NCBI GenBank assembly: GCA_964588695.1
Contig: CAZPQK010000004.1
Coordinates: 1 to 64,000 of the forward strand
Reading direction: 5' to 3'
From: CAZPQK01 sp964588695
GTDB lineage: Bacteria; Krumholzibacteriota; Krumholzibacteriia; WVZY01; JAKEHA01
DNA length: 64,000 nt
Made by a program: the position numbers and the translations under genes. Below, piece after piece: positions 52,702-60,174 of this stretch. The notes below the pieces were generated by a model. That model searched no databases. It saw only the letters and a list, made by a program, of their open reading frames with translations, and was not told the origin of the DNA. Numbering within the stretch: position 1 is the first letter of the stretch; each line of letters starts with the position of its first letter.

Positions 52702-52716
52702 TGTTGTGCTTATACT
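52688..52716 (+). promoter_or_regulatory. Promoter TTGCCC-17-TATACT of a probably leaderless mqnE
   Basis: TTGCCC (52688-52693), an exact 17-bp spacer and TATACT (52711-52716) are followed after 7 bases by the ATG at 52724. The expected transcription start coincides with the start codon. No Shine-Dalgarno is present. Confidence 0.65.
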
Positions 52717-52723
52717 GGCCCCA

Positions 52724-53929
52724 ATGAGCACCTTCGTTATCAACAATGGAATCGCCCTTAGTGACGCTGGACTCGTTCCCATCTGGGAGAAGGTTCGATC
52801 CGGAGAGCGTTTGTCGGTGGAAGACGGCGCGCAACTGTATCGCAGCGAAGACGTCACTGGCATCGGCGCCATGGCGGCGTGGGTAAAGCAGCAAAAGAGC
52901 GGCGACAAAGTTTTCTTTGTCATTAACACTCACGTCAATCCCACCAATGTGTGTGTGATGAATTGCAAGTTTTGCGACTACGTTAGCAGTCGCAACGACG
53001 ATGGCGCGTGGGAAATGACGCCGCAAGAGGTCGTCGACCACATAACCCCCGACATGACCGAAGTTCACATTGTTGGCGGGCACCACCCCGACTGGCCGTT
53101 CGAGTATCACGAAAGCTATATCAAAGCGATCCGACAAGCGCATCCCGACATCCAGATTAAAGCGTTCACGGCCGCCGAGCTGGACTACTTTGCGAAGCGT
53201 TGGAAGATTCCGATCGAAGAAATTCTAGACCGTCTGATCGCGGCGGGACTCAACGCGATGCCAGGTGGCGGCGCGGAAATTTTTTCTGAGCGCGTGGCCA
53301 AGGAGCTGCGCTACATAGGCAAAGCACAGGCCGGGCGCTGGTTGGAAATTCATGGCATGGCGCACCAACGCGGTATTCCTTCCAACGCTACCATGCTGTA
53401 CGGGCACATCGAAACGTTCGAAGAACGCATCCAACACTTAGCGCTACTCCGCGAGCAACAGGACAAGACTGGTGGCTTCCTGACTTTCATTCCGCTGGAA
53501 TACCAGATTAGCGAATCACAGCTTGTCAAACGTCACGCGTCCGCACTGGATGATCTCAAGACAATCGCGATTTCGCGTTTGATGTTGGACAACTTCCCCC
53601 ACATAAAAGCGTACTGGATTATGCTGCAGGAAGAGACTGCAGGTATGGCGCTTAACTTTGGCGCCGACGACATCGACGGCACGATTGTAAAAGAAAAGAT
53701 TGCGCACGCCGCTGACGCCCGCAGTCCAATTGGGAACACCCGCCAAAAACTGGTTCGCCTGATCCGCGACGCGGGCAAGACCCCGGTCGAACGCGACGCT
53801 CTTTATAACGAGATCAAAATTTACAACGAATCCGAAGCCGCCGAGATGGCGAGCGATGCTTACCGTCCAATTAGCCGTGACCGGGTCGCACCTCAAGCCG
53901 GACAACCACTCGAACGCTACACCCGTTAG
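52724..53929 (+). CDS. mqnE: Aminofutalosine synthase (radical SAM)
   Basis: This 401-residue radical SAM enzyme makes aminofutalosine from SAM and 3-[(1-carboxyvinyl)oxy]benzoate, the second step of the futalosine pathway. The [4Fe-4S] motif is CVMNCKFC (Cys77, Cys81, Cys84) after INTHVNPTNV. EVHIVGGHHPDWPFEYH is the MqnE-specific GG-x-H-P block. Later AMPGGGAEIF and FIPLEYQ are shared with MqnC but the MqnE pattern dominates. The ATG 52724 was chosen for the -10 box 7 bases upstream and homology. It is followed by a DoxX gene and mqnA. Confidence 0.93.
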   Translation: MSTFVINNGIALSDAGLVPIWEKVRSGERLSVEDGAQLYRSEDVTGIGAMAAWVKQQKSGDKVFFVINTHVNPTNVCVMNCKFCDYVSSRNDDGAWEMTPQEVVDHITPDMTEVHIVGGHHPDWPFEYHESYIKAIRQAHPDIQIKAFTAAELDYFAKRWKIPIEEILDRLIAAGLNAMPGGGAEIFSERVAKELRYIGKAQAGRWLEIHGMAHQRGIPSNATMLYGHIETFEERIQHLALLREQQDKTGGFLTFIPLEYQISESQLVKRHASALDDLKTIAISRLMLDNFPHIKAYWIMLQEETAGMALNFGADDIDGTIVKEKIAHAADARSPIGNTRQKLVRLIRDAGKTPVERDALYNEIKIYNESEAAEMASDAYRPISRDRVAPQAGQPLERYTR

Positions 53930-53970
53930 CCGTTCTTCCACCAAAGTTCCCCATTTTCAAGGAGTCCGCG

Positions 53971-54423
53971 ATGAATTTTGTACGCAGTCTTTTTTCGACC
54001 AGGGCCATCAACGCCGACATGGGCCTCTTGCTGATTCGCCTCGGCATAGGCCTTAGCATGCTAGCACTGCACGGATGGGGCAAACTGACCGGCGGACCCG
54101 AAATGTGGACTCGAGTGGGCGGCGCCATGGCTAACCTGGGGCTGGACTTTGCTCCGGTGTTTTGGGGATTCATGGCCGCGTTTAGCGAGTCGATTGGTTC
54201 GCTGTTCATCATTACAGGATTCTTCTTTCGCGGCGGCGCGCTCATGCTGACGTTTACGATGCTGGTCGCCGGTGTCATGCACATGAATCTGCCCGAAGAC
54301 AACCCCGGGCATGGCCTGACCGCCGCTTCGCACGCGCTCGAACTGATGGTTGTTTACATCGCACTGTTCCTGACGGGCGCCGGTAAATATTCGTTACCCG
54401 CAATGCTAAGTAAGAACGACTAG
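53971..54423 (+). CDS. DoxX family membrane protein
   Basis: This 150-residue inner-membrane protein has four TM helices: GLLLIRLGIGLSMLALHGWGKL, a second around PVFWGFMAAFSESIGSLFIITG, then GALMLTFTMLVAGVMHMNL and ALELMVVYIALFLTG. The pattern matches DoxX/SURF4-like proteins, whose members include quinone-linked oxidoreductase subunits and others of unknown role. AGGAG lies 6 bases before the ATG. It sits between mqnE and mqnA, 41 bp after mqnE and 5 bp before mqnA, so a quinone link is plausible but not shown. Confidence 0.88.
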   Translation: MNFVRSLFSTRAINADMGLLLIRLGIGLSMLALHGWGKLTGGPEMWTRVGGAMANLGLDFAPVFWGFMAAFSESIGSLFIITGFFFRGGALMLTFTMLVAGVMHMNLPEDNPGHGLTAASHALELMVVYIALFLTGAGKYSLPAMLSKND

Positions 54424-54428
54424 GCGAC

Positions 54429-55208
54429 ATGGAAAAACTACGTATCGGCAAGATTCCTTATCTAAACAGCGTGCTGTTTTTTCATCCGCTCGAGTATCAC
54501 TTTAGCGGCCGACTGGAGTTTCATCCAATGGTCCCGAGCAAACTCACCAACGCGGTTAACGAAGGCGAAATGGACGCCGGGCCCGTTCCCTTGGTTACCA
54601 CGTGGGATATCGAAGACCGTTACGAACCTATGGGACAATTGGGGATTTCAACGACCTATCAAGCGGGAAGCATTTTCTTGTACGCACGCAAACCAATGCG
54701 CGAACTCGACGGTGCAACCATCGGCGTCACCGAGCAAACCTCCACTTCGGTACGACTGCTGCGCGCCCTGCTAACTCAAAAATACGGGGTTAACACCACG
54801 TTTGCCGCAATCGATCGTGAACACAACGATGCATTCCTTCTTATCGGCGACGATGCACTACGACATCGCAACGGCGTGGACGGATTTCCGGTGCAGCGTG
54901 ATCTCGGCAGAGTGTGGCGATCGTGGACGGGGCTTCCGTTCGTGTTTGCCCGCTGGGTCGTCCGGCGCGATCTTCCCCAAGACACTAAAGACTGGCTTCG
55001 CGACACCGTCACCGACTGTCTAGGTCGCGGGTGGCAGCACCTGGACAAGTGCGTCACACCTAAACTGGACGAACTGGGGCTTAGCCAGGAAGAGGCACGC
55101 CAGTACCTGGAAGGATTTCGATTTCAGTTTACACCCGATGAAATGGGTGCGATCGCACGGTTTCGAGAACTCGACGCACGGGCCCGTGCTGCCGATCAGG
55201 CGGCCTAG
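54429..55208 (+). CDS. mqnA: Chorismate dehydratase of the futalosine pathway
   Basis: This 259-residue enzyme of the periplasmic-binding-protein fold converts chorismate to 3-[(1-carboxyvinyl)oxy]benzoate, the first step of the pathway. It starts RIGKIPYLNSVLFFHPLEY. Family blocks are VPSKLTNAVNEGEMDAGPVPLVTTW (catalytic-site loop) and IGVTEQTSTSVRLLRALL, followed by IGDDALRH and LPFVFARWVV. The gene is 5 bp after the DoxX stop and probably coupled to it. The last base of its stop codon is next to the stop of the convergent DNA glycosylase gene (no gap). Confidence 0.93.
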   Translation: MEKLRIGKIPYLNSVLFFHPLEYHFSGRLEFHPMVPSKLTNAVNEGEMDAGPVPLVTTWDIEDRYEPMGQLGISTTYQAGSIFLYARKPMRELDGATIGVTEQTSTSVRLLRALLTQKYGVNTTFAAIDREHNDAFLLIGDDALRHRNGVDGFPVQRDLGRVWRSWTGLPFVFARWVVRRDLPQDTKDWLRDTVTDCLGRGWQHLDKCVTPKLDELGLSQEEARQYLEGFRFQFTPDEMGAIARFRELDARARAADQAA

Positions 55209-55790
55209 TCAATCGGCAATCAGGGTACCAACGCGTCGACGCAACGTGGGCAGCACGTCGGACTCCAACCAGGGGTTGTTGCGCAACCAGCGATTGTTGC
55301 GCGGACTTGGATGTGGCAGAGGAAGTTTTTGAGGCCAGTGTTTGTTCCACTCGCGGACCCGGTCGGTAACGCTACGGTTGTCCGCGCCCAGGTGATAGTC
55401 GAGTGCATATTTTCCAATCACGACGGTCAACTGGACGTGTTTGAATTTGGGGACCAGATCGCCATGCCACGTTGCGGCGCATTCGGGCCGGGGCGGGTTG
55501 TCGCCCCCGCTACCGGTACCGGGGTAGCAGAATCCCATGGGAACAATTGCGAACAACGATTCATCATAAAATTGGTCCCGCGTGACACCTAACCAGTCGC
55601 GTAAACGTTCGCCGCTTGGGTCATCGAAGGGAAGTCCGGATTCGTGCACCCGCCGCCCCGGAGCCTGGCCCGCAATCAGTATTCGTGCGGTTGCTTTGCC
55701 CCTGACCACCGGGCGCGGTCCGTGGGGAAGAGATTGAGCGCAGATAGTGCAAGCGCGGATCTCGGCAAGTAGTTGGTTAAGCGTGGGCAT
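55209..55790 (-). CDS. Uracil-DNA glycosylase superfamily protein (about 195-residue type)
   Basis: This 193-residue protein has UDG fold motifs: motif 1 GQAPGRRVHESGLPFDDPSGERLRDWLG (residues about 40-67) and motif 2 LPHPSPRN (about 157-164) with His as the expected leaving-group contact. FAIVPMGFCYPGTGSGGDNPPRPECA is the signature block of this subfamily. An N-terminal CTICAQSLPHGPRP pair and later Cys residues recall the Fe-S ligands of family 4/5 enzymes, but the full set of four is not evident. It probably removes deaminated or alkylated bases from DNA. The ATG at 55790 is preferred over the TTG at 55805. The gene is convergent with mqnA with no gap. Confidence 0.82.
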   Translation of the reverse strand: MPTLNQLLAEIRACTICAQSLPHGPRPVVRGKATARILIAGQAPGRRVHESGLPFDDPSGERLRDWLGVTRDQFYDESLFAIVPMGFCYPGTGSGGDNPPRPECAATWHGDLVPKFKHVQLTVVIGKYALDYHLGADNRSVTDRVREWNKHWPQKLPLPHPSPRNNRWLRNNPWLESDVLPTLRRRVGTLIAD

Positions 55791-55864
55791 GGTTTTGGGT
55801 GACAAACCCCGATAGCAGATTGTCTAATTTTAGTTGCCGGACTTTACGATAGCAGGAGGTCTTA

Positions 55865-56308
55865 ATGTTTCGAAAGTTAATTATATCCAGTGTAATGCTT
55901 GCCACCACGGCATCGGCGGCCTTCGCTACCGGAGTGCAGCCGCGTCTCGGTTTGGGCATTGATCCCGACCAGTTTGTATTTGGAGTGCTGTTTAAGGTAA
56001 CCCCGGTTGGGAAAATCGCTAACTTCGCGCCAAGCGTGGACCTGGGTGTGGGAGACAACGTCACCACTATTACTGGTAACTTTGACTTTCTGTTTCCTCT
56101 CAGCCTGCAAAACTCCGACACCGAAATTTACATCGGTGCCGGACCGACACTGGCGTTTTACAGTTTCGATGGCGGAGACGACAGCGAGGTGGGGATCTCT
56201 GCGGTCGCTGGCATCGAGCTGCCAACCAGGAGTTCCACGACGCTTGAGGTCAGAATCGGGATTGGCGATATTCCCGATCTGAAGTTCTTAGTCGGCTTCT
56301 ATTTGTAA
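55865..56308 (+). CDS. Small exported beta-barrel-like protein
   Basis: This 147-residue protein has signal peptide MFRKLIISSVMLATTASAAFA and an AGGAGGT ribosome binding site 4 bases before the ATG. The mature chain consists of alternating strands (GLGIDPDQFVFGVLFKV, NFAPSVDLGVGDNVTTI, EIYIGAGPTLAFYSF, VGISAVAGIELP) and ends FLVGFYL with the terminal aromatic of outer-membrane proteins. At about 125 mature residues it is short for an 8-stranded barrel. No family was recognised. A terminator follows. Confidence 0.75.
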   Translation: MFRKLIISSVMLATTASAAFATGVQPRLGLGIDPDQFVFGVLFKVTPVGKIANFAPSVDLGVGDNVTTITGNFDFLFPLSLQNSDTEIYIGAGPTLAFYSFDGGDDSEVGISAVAGIELPTRSSTTLEVRIGIGDIPDLKFLVGFYL

Positions 56309-56327
56309 CCTCAGAGTTCAAGAGAGT

Positions 56328-56352
56328 CCCCGCCCCTGGCGGGGGTTCTTTT
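56328..56352 (+). terminator. Rho-independent terminator after the small barrel gene
   Basis: CCCCGCC (56328-56334) pairs with GGCGGGG (56338-56344) around CCT, followed by GTTCTTTTTT. Confidence 0.9.
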
Positions 56353-56434
56353 TTGCCCAACGGCTTTGTGTTTTCCATTGAATAAACTGACGCGTTAACG
56401 TGTACTGAATCCACACGCACAAGGGGGTTACCAC

Positions 56435-57289
56435 GTGAATCCAATTTTCATTCCAGTATTCGCGTTCTTACTGTTCATATTTCTTGCGGGAATCCGCATT
56501 GTCCGACCCACCCATCGCGGGTTAATCGAGCGGCTGGGTAAGTACAACCGATTCGCTCAGCCGGGCTTCCACTGGATCATTCCGGTGATTGATAAGATGT
56601 ATAAGGTCAACATCACCGAGCAGATGGTGGACGCGCAGCCACAAGAGATCATCACCAACGACAACCTCAACGCGTCGGTGGACGCACAGGTCTACTTTAA
56701 GATTCGTGACGAGGAAGATCAGGTTAAGAAGTCGCAGTACAACGTCAGCGACGTAACTTATCAGATCGTCAACCTGGCGCGGACTACGCTACGTAACATT
56801 ATCGGAACGATGACGCTGAAGTCTGCCAACAGCGAGCGCGGGCGAATCAACGACGAACTGCACGCAGTTCTTATCAAAGAAACCGCTAATTGGGGAATTG
56901 ATATCGTGCGCACCGAGTTGAAGCAAATCGACCCGCCCTCGGACGTGCAAGAAACCATGAACAAGATCGTTAAGGCGGAAAACGAAAAACTCGCCGCCGT
57001 GGACTTTGCGACCGCTGCAGAAACCGCGGCCGACGGCCAGAAGCGCGCCGAGATCAAGAAAGCCGAAGGTATTCGCCAGGCGCGAATCCTTGCCGCCGAA
57101 GGCGAAGCCGAAGCGATACGGCTGGTAAATGAAGCCGCCGAGAAGTACTTCATCGGCAACGCCCAGGTTCTCAAGCGTCTGGAAGTTACCGAGTCGGCTA
57201 TGCGTGAAAACGCAAAAATCGTCGTACCGCAGGGCGCCGAACTCGTCAATGTCATGGGTGACATGGCTGGAGTCGTCCCGCTTAAGTAA
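56435..57289 (+). CDS. SPFH/band 7 membrane protein (QmcA/paraslipin type)
   Basis: This 284-residue protein has one N-terminal TM (NPIFIPVFAFLLFIFLAGI) and an SPFH domain from about 25 to 180 (VRPTHRGLIERLGKYNRFAQPGFHWIIPVIDKMYKVN). Then comes an Ala/Glu/Lys-rich coiled-coil (NKIVKAENEKLAAVDFATAAETAADGQKRAEIKKAEGIRQARILAAEGEAEAIR). Members form large cage-like oligomers around membrane proteases or organise membrane domains. The usual NfeD-type partner is not encoded next to it. The start is GTG with AGGGGG upstream. A strong terminator follows. Confidence 0.9.
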   Translation: MNPIFIPVFAFLLFIFLAGIRIVRPTHRGLIERLGKYNRFAQPGFHWIIPVIDKMYKVNITEQMVDAQPQEIITNDNLNASVDAQVYFKIRDEEDQVKKSQYNVSDVTYQIVNLARTTLRNIIGTMTLKSANSERGRINDELHAVLIKETANWGIDIVRTELKQIDPPSDVQETMNKIVKAENEKLAAVDFATAAETAADGQKRAEIKKAEGIRQARILAAEGEAEAIRLVNEAAEKYFIGNAQVLKRLEVTESAMRENAKIVVPQGAELVNVMGDMAGVVPLK

Positions 57290-57313
57290 CAACAGACTTG
57301 CACCATTTGCTCA

Positions 57314-57348
57314 AAACACCGCCGAAGGACATTCGGCGGTGTTTCTTA
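57314..57348 (+). terminator. Rho-independent terminator after the SPFH gene
   Basis: A perfect 13-bp stem, AAACACCGCCGAA (57314-57326) with TTCGGCGGTGTTT (57332-57344), has a GGACA loop and is followed by CTTA. Confidence 0.85.
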
Positions 57349-57399
57349 TAGTTACCGATTGTTACCTGTGACTCCATCGAAACGTCGCGGCAACGTGGC

Positions 57400-58086
57400 A
57401 TGGCGGTTGCGACCAACTCGGACGTGGAAACTTTTATCGGCAGAAACCTAATCGCGCTAATGATCGCGCTGCCTATCGTGCTACTCGCCGTGTACTTTAG
57501 CGGTATTGGCACACGGTTGCGCAGCATCAAGGCTGGAGTCGCGGGGCCGCTTAAGCAGTTTTCGTTGCGCCGGCACGGCAAGTTTAGCGAAGGGCGCTTT
57601 ATCCTCCCGCCTTATGCTGAGTTTCGCACTAACGAAGGGTCCATCAAGATATCGGGGGTGTCGCTAAACGGTATCGCTGGCGACCGGATTCCGTTCAACC
57701 GAGTAGCCTATGCGGAGTTCAAAAGCAAAGACCCCAAACTGCTCGTTGTTATCCAAAAGCGACACGGCGTCCGCCCCCAAAGCAACGGCCAAACAGCCCA
57801 GTTTAACAAACTTCCACGCGTAACCATCGACAACGTTAACTTCGCACACGACTATGAAGCCAAATGCTCCGACCCGGAATGGCTGCGGCGAGTTTTATCC
57901 ACCGAAGTATGTAATATGATTGCGCGTATTCCCGACTGTTCGATTACATCGTGGCGCCATGGCCACATTACGGTGGCCACGCACACCAACGACCATCGCA
58001 ACGTTGATTGGGACGCGTTGCTGGATTGCGGCCAGCTATTGCAACGGACGATGGTGCAAACGCCCCGATACCATCACGCGCACTGA
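57400..58086 (+). CDS. Hypothetical protein with one TM helix
   Basis: This 228-residue protein has one N-terminal TM helix (about 14-34, NLIALMIALPIVLLAVYFSGIG). A soluble domain of about 190 residues follows, beginning LRSIKAGVAGPLKQFSLRRHGKFSEGRFILPPYAEFRTNEGSI. Beta-strand patterns (VAYAEFKSKDPKLLVVIQKRHG) and Cys/His residues (EAKCSDPEWLRRVLSTEVCNM, RHGHITV) are visible. No family was recognised and no ribosome binding site is clear. It lies between the SPFH terminator and a convergent methyltransferase gene, so it is probably a single transcription unit. Confidence 0.6.
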   Translation: MAVATNSDVETFIGRNLIALMIALPIVLLAVYFSGIGTRLRSIKAGVAGPLKQFSLRRHGKFSEGRFILPPYAEFRTNEGSIKISGVSLNGIAGDRIPFNRVAYAEFKSKDPKLLVVIQKRHGVRPQSNGQTAQFNKLPRVTIDNVNFAHDYEAKCSDPEWLRRVLSTEVCNMIARIPDCSITSWRHGHITVATHTNDHRNVDWDALLDCGQLLQRTMVQTPRYHHAH

Positions 58087-58092
58087 CAGCAA

Positions 58093-58650
58093 CTACTCGG
58101 CTTTACGCAGCTTGTAGAGCCCCATCGACTTGTGAAAATATCGAATCAGCGGGCGCACGCCGGTCAGGTGCCGGTGTAGACGATCGCGCAGATGATGGCG
58201 TTCCTCTTTGACCACTTCAAAACCCGCACGCTCAAACAACCACCCCAAACGTTCGCGATCGATTTCGTGGTAATGGTGTTCGGTCCATAAGAAATGCGGT
58301 CGATGAGGTGTGGAAAGATACAACAATCCACCTGGTCGCATGGACTTCTTAAAGTTCTCCAACGCAAACAACGGGTTGAACAGGTGTTCGATCACCGCAA
58401 AAAAGAATATCGTTCCGTACTGCCCGTCGGGAATTTCGTCGTAATCCAGATCGAGTCCGCCAATCGACGTCGCCGACACACCCTTTTCTTTTTCGATCAT
58501 AGTGATTAGCGGGTTGCGGTCACCGATGTCGGCAACGGGGCCGTGGACTTCGTCGACGAAGCGCAAGATCTTGGCAGCACGGGTGCGTCCAAAGTAAGAC
58601 TTTTCCAGCGTCCAAAGCTCTTCTTCGGACAAAAACGTCGGGGCTTTCAT
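58093..58650 (-). CDS. SAM-dependent methyltransferase
   Basis: This 185-residue class I methyltransferase has a shortened motif I (VADIGDRNPLITMIE rather than a full G-x-G-x-G), GGLDLDYDEIP for strand 2, YGTIFFFAVIEHLFNPLFALENF (motif IV with the E-H-L/N-P pair) and MRPGGLLYLSTPHRP. The pattern matches Methyltransf_11/23-like proteins of surface polysaccharide clusters. The degenerate glycine motif suggests altered SAM binding, though related proteins retain activity with it. The acceptor is unknown. An AAGAG run precedes the ATG by a few bases. It is convergent with the hypothetical gene 57400-58086 (6-bp gap). Confidence 0.8.
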   Translation of the reverse strand: MKAPTFLSEEELWTLEKSYFGRTRAAKILRFVDEVHGPVADIGDRNPLITMIEKEKGVSATSIGGLDLDYDEIPDGQYGTIFFFAVIEHLFNPLFALENFKKSMRPGGLLYLSTPHRPHFLWTEHHYHEIDRERLGWLFERAGFEVVKEERHHLRDRLHRHLTGVRPLIRYFHKSMGLYKLRKAE

Positions 58651-58769
58651 GGGCTCTTTTCTGCGGCGAGTGGACGGGGTTTTACTGCTTTAGAACCCGT
58701 CAAGGATACCACATTTTTACTCCCTTCCGATTGGGAAACAACTGGTGCCGCTCTTACGTATCCTCCGGC

Positions 58770-58798
58770 TTGACTATCGGTTACGGCGTCGGTATTGT
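58770..58798 (+). promoter_or_regulatory. Promoter TTGACT-17-TATTGT of a probably leaderless mqnC
   Basis: TTGACT (58770-58775), a 17-bp spacer and TATTGT (58793-58798) are followed after 6 bases by the ATG at 58805. An ATG at 58799 directly abuts the -10 and would lie upstream of the expected transcription start. Confidence 0.65.
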
Positions 58799-58804
58799 AT
58801 GAAC

Positions 58805-59926
58805 ATGCTCGATCAGATTAGGCATAAAGTACAAAACCGCGAACGCATTACTCCCCAAGAAGGGCTCTTTCTGTTGCAGGATGCCCCGCTGCTGGAGTTG
58901 GCGCCGTTAGCCAACACGTGGCGCCAGCACCACAACCCGAATCGCCGGGTGACCTTTGTGGTGGATACCAACCTCAACTACACCAACGTGTGTGACGCGT
59001 ATTGCACTTTCTGCGCGTTCTATCGTCGCCCCGGAAAGAAAGGTGCCTACACTTTTTCCGTCGACGAAATGATGGAGCAGTTTAAGGCGGCGCGCGCGCA
59101 GGGTTGTACCACCGTGCTCTTGCAGGGCGGCCTCAACGACGATATTCCGATTGAGTTTTATACCGACCTGGTTCGCGCCACCCGCAAAAACTTCCCGGAA
59201 ATTATGCCGCACTTCTATTCGGCTCCGGAGATAATGAAAATGGCCCAGGTCAGTGGGCTGTCGTTGCGAGAAGTGTTCGATAGACTCTACGAGGCAGGAC
59301 AACGCACCATGCCGGGCGGCGGGGCCGAAGTGTTGCACGAAGACGTTAAGCGAGTGGTCAGTAAGCTAAAGCCCAAAGGCAAAGTCGAGGACTGGACCGA
59401 AGTTCATCGACAAGCCCACCTGGCCGGACTACGAACCACCGCAACAATGATGTACGGGCACGTAGAAGAAGACCACCACATCGTTCATCACTTTGACGTC
59501 ACCCGACAACTACAAGACGAAACGCAGGGCTTCACCGCGTTCATCCCGTGGAGCTACAAACGCGACAACACCCCGCTTTCGCGCAAAGTTAAGGTCGAAG
59601 CCGGGCCCAATCGATATCTGCGGATCATCGCACTGGCGCGTATCTACCTGGACAATTTTCAACACATTCAGGCGTCTTGGTTTTCGGAAGGAAAGAAAAC
59701 GGGTGTGGTGGCGCTAAACTTTGGCGCTGACGATTTTGGCGGCACGATCTTCGACGAAAACGTAATGCAGGAAGCCGGTCACTACAATCGAACGTCGATC
59801 GAAGAAATCAAGGCGCTAATCCGCGACGCCGGATTCATGCCCGCGCAACGCACAACGTTGTACGAAATCCTCGAAGAGTTTCCCGCGGGCGTGCCGGAAG
59901 TCGACCGTTCGGTTTCTGTCGGCTAG
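58805..59926 (+). CDS. mqnC: Cyclic dehypoxanthinyl futalosine synthase (radical SAM)
   Basis: This 373-residue radical SAM enzyme closes the spiro-carbocycle from dehypoxanthinyl futalosine. The cluster motif is CDAYCTFC (Cys63, Cys67, Cys70) in NYTNVCDAYCTFCAFYRRPG, and VLLQGGLNDDIPIEFY is the MqnC-type GG-L-N/H block. TMPGGGAEVL and FIPWSYKRDNTPL complete the pattern. The start 58805 was chosen because the promoter's -10 ends 6 bases before it; the ATG at 58799 (two residues longer) would not be in the mRNA. It lies 6 kb from mqnA and mqnE, facing the same way. Confidence 0.93.
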   Translation: MLDQIRHKVQNRERITPQEGLFLLQDAPLLELAPLANTWRQHHNPNRRVTFVVDTNLNYTNVCDAYCTFCAFYRRPGKKGAYTFSVDEMMEQFKAARAQGCTTVLLQGGLNDDIPIEFYTDLVRATRKNFPEIMPHFYSAPEIMKMAQVSGLSLREVFDRLYEAGQRTMPGGGAEVLHEDVKRVVSKLKPKGKVEDWTEVHRQAHLAGLRTTATMMYGHVEEDHHIVHHFDVTRQLQDETQGFTAFIPWSYKRDNTPLSRKVKVEAGPNRYLRIIALARIYLDNFQHIQASWFSEGKKTGVVALNFGADDFGGTIFDENVMQEAGHYNRTSIEEIKALIRDAGFMPAQRTTLYEILEEFPAGVPEVDRSVSVG

Positions 59927-60174
59927 TTCGCCAACTTCGCGGCCATCCCAGACGAATACTTTCTTGAACAGCAACATCGGTACTCAGCCCGCAGTGTGTT
60001 GGTAGGCATCGCGCGCCGCGCCGTAGGTTACGACGTCACAGCCGCGCCGCAAAGCGCGTATGTTGGTATACGGAACCACGCCGCCAGGGGTTGCGCCCGT
60101 TCCGCCGACGTGTAAGGATCACTCTGTCCTGCGGACGATGCCTTAGCCGCAAACCGAGGAGAGCAAGCCCAAGC
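59927..60174. other. Intergenic region with no confident gene
   Basis: The frame of mqnC stays open past its stop for about 60 codons (59927-60112) but has no start codon with support and no recognised family. It ends just before the FAD oxidoreductase leader. No terminator hairpin with a T-run is seen. Confidence 0.4.

Noticed and set aside
59927..60112. C-terminal extension or small gene after mqnC
   Set aside because: The frame is open but follows a normal TAG stop at the usual MqnC length; no start codon with support and no known domain.
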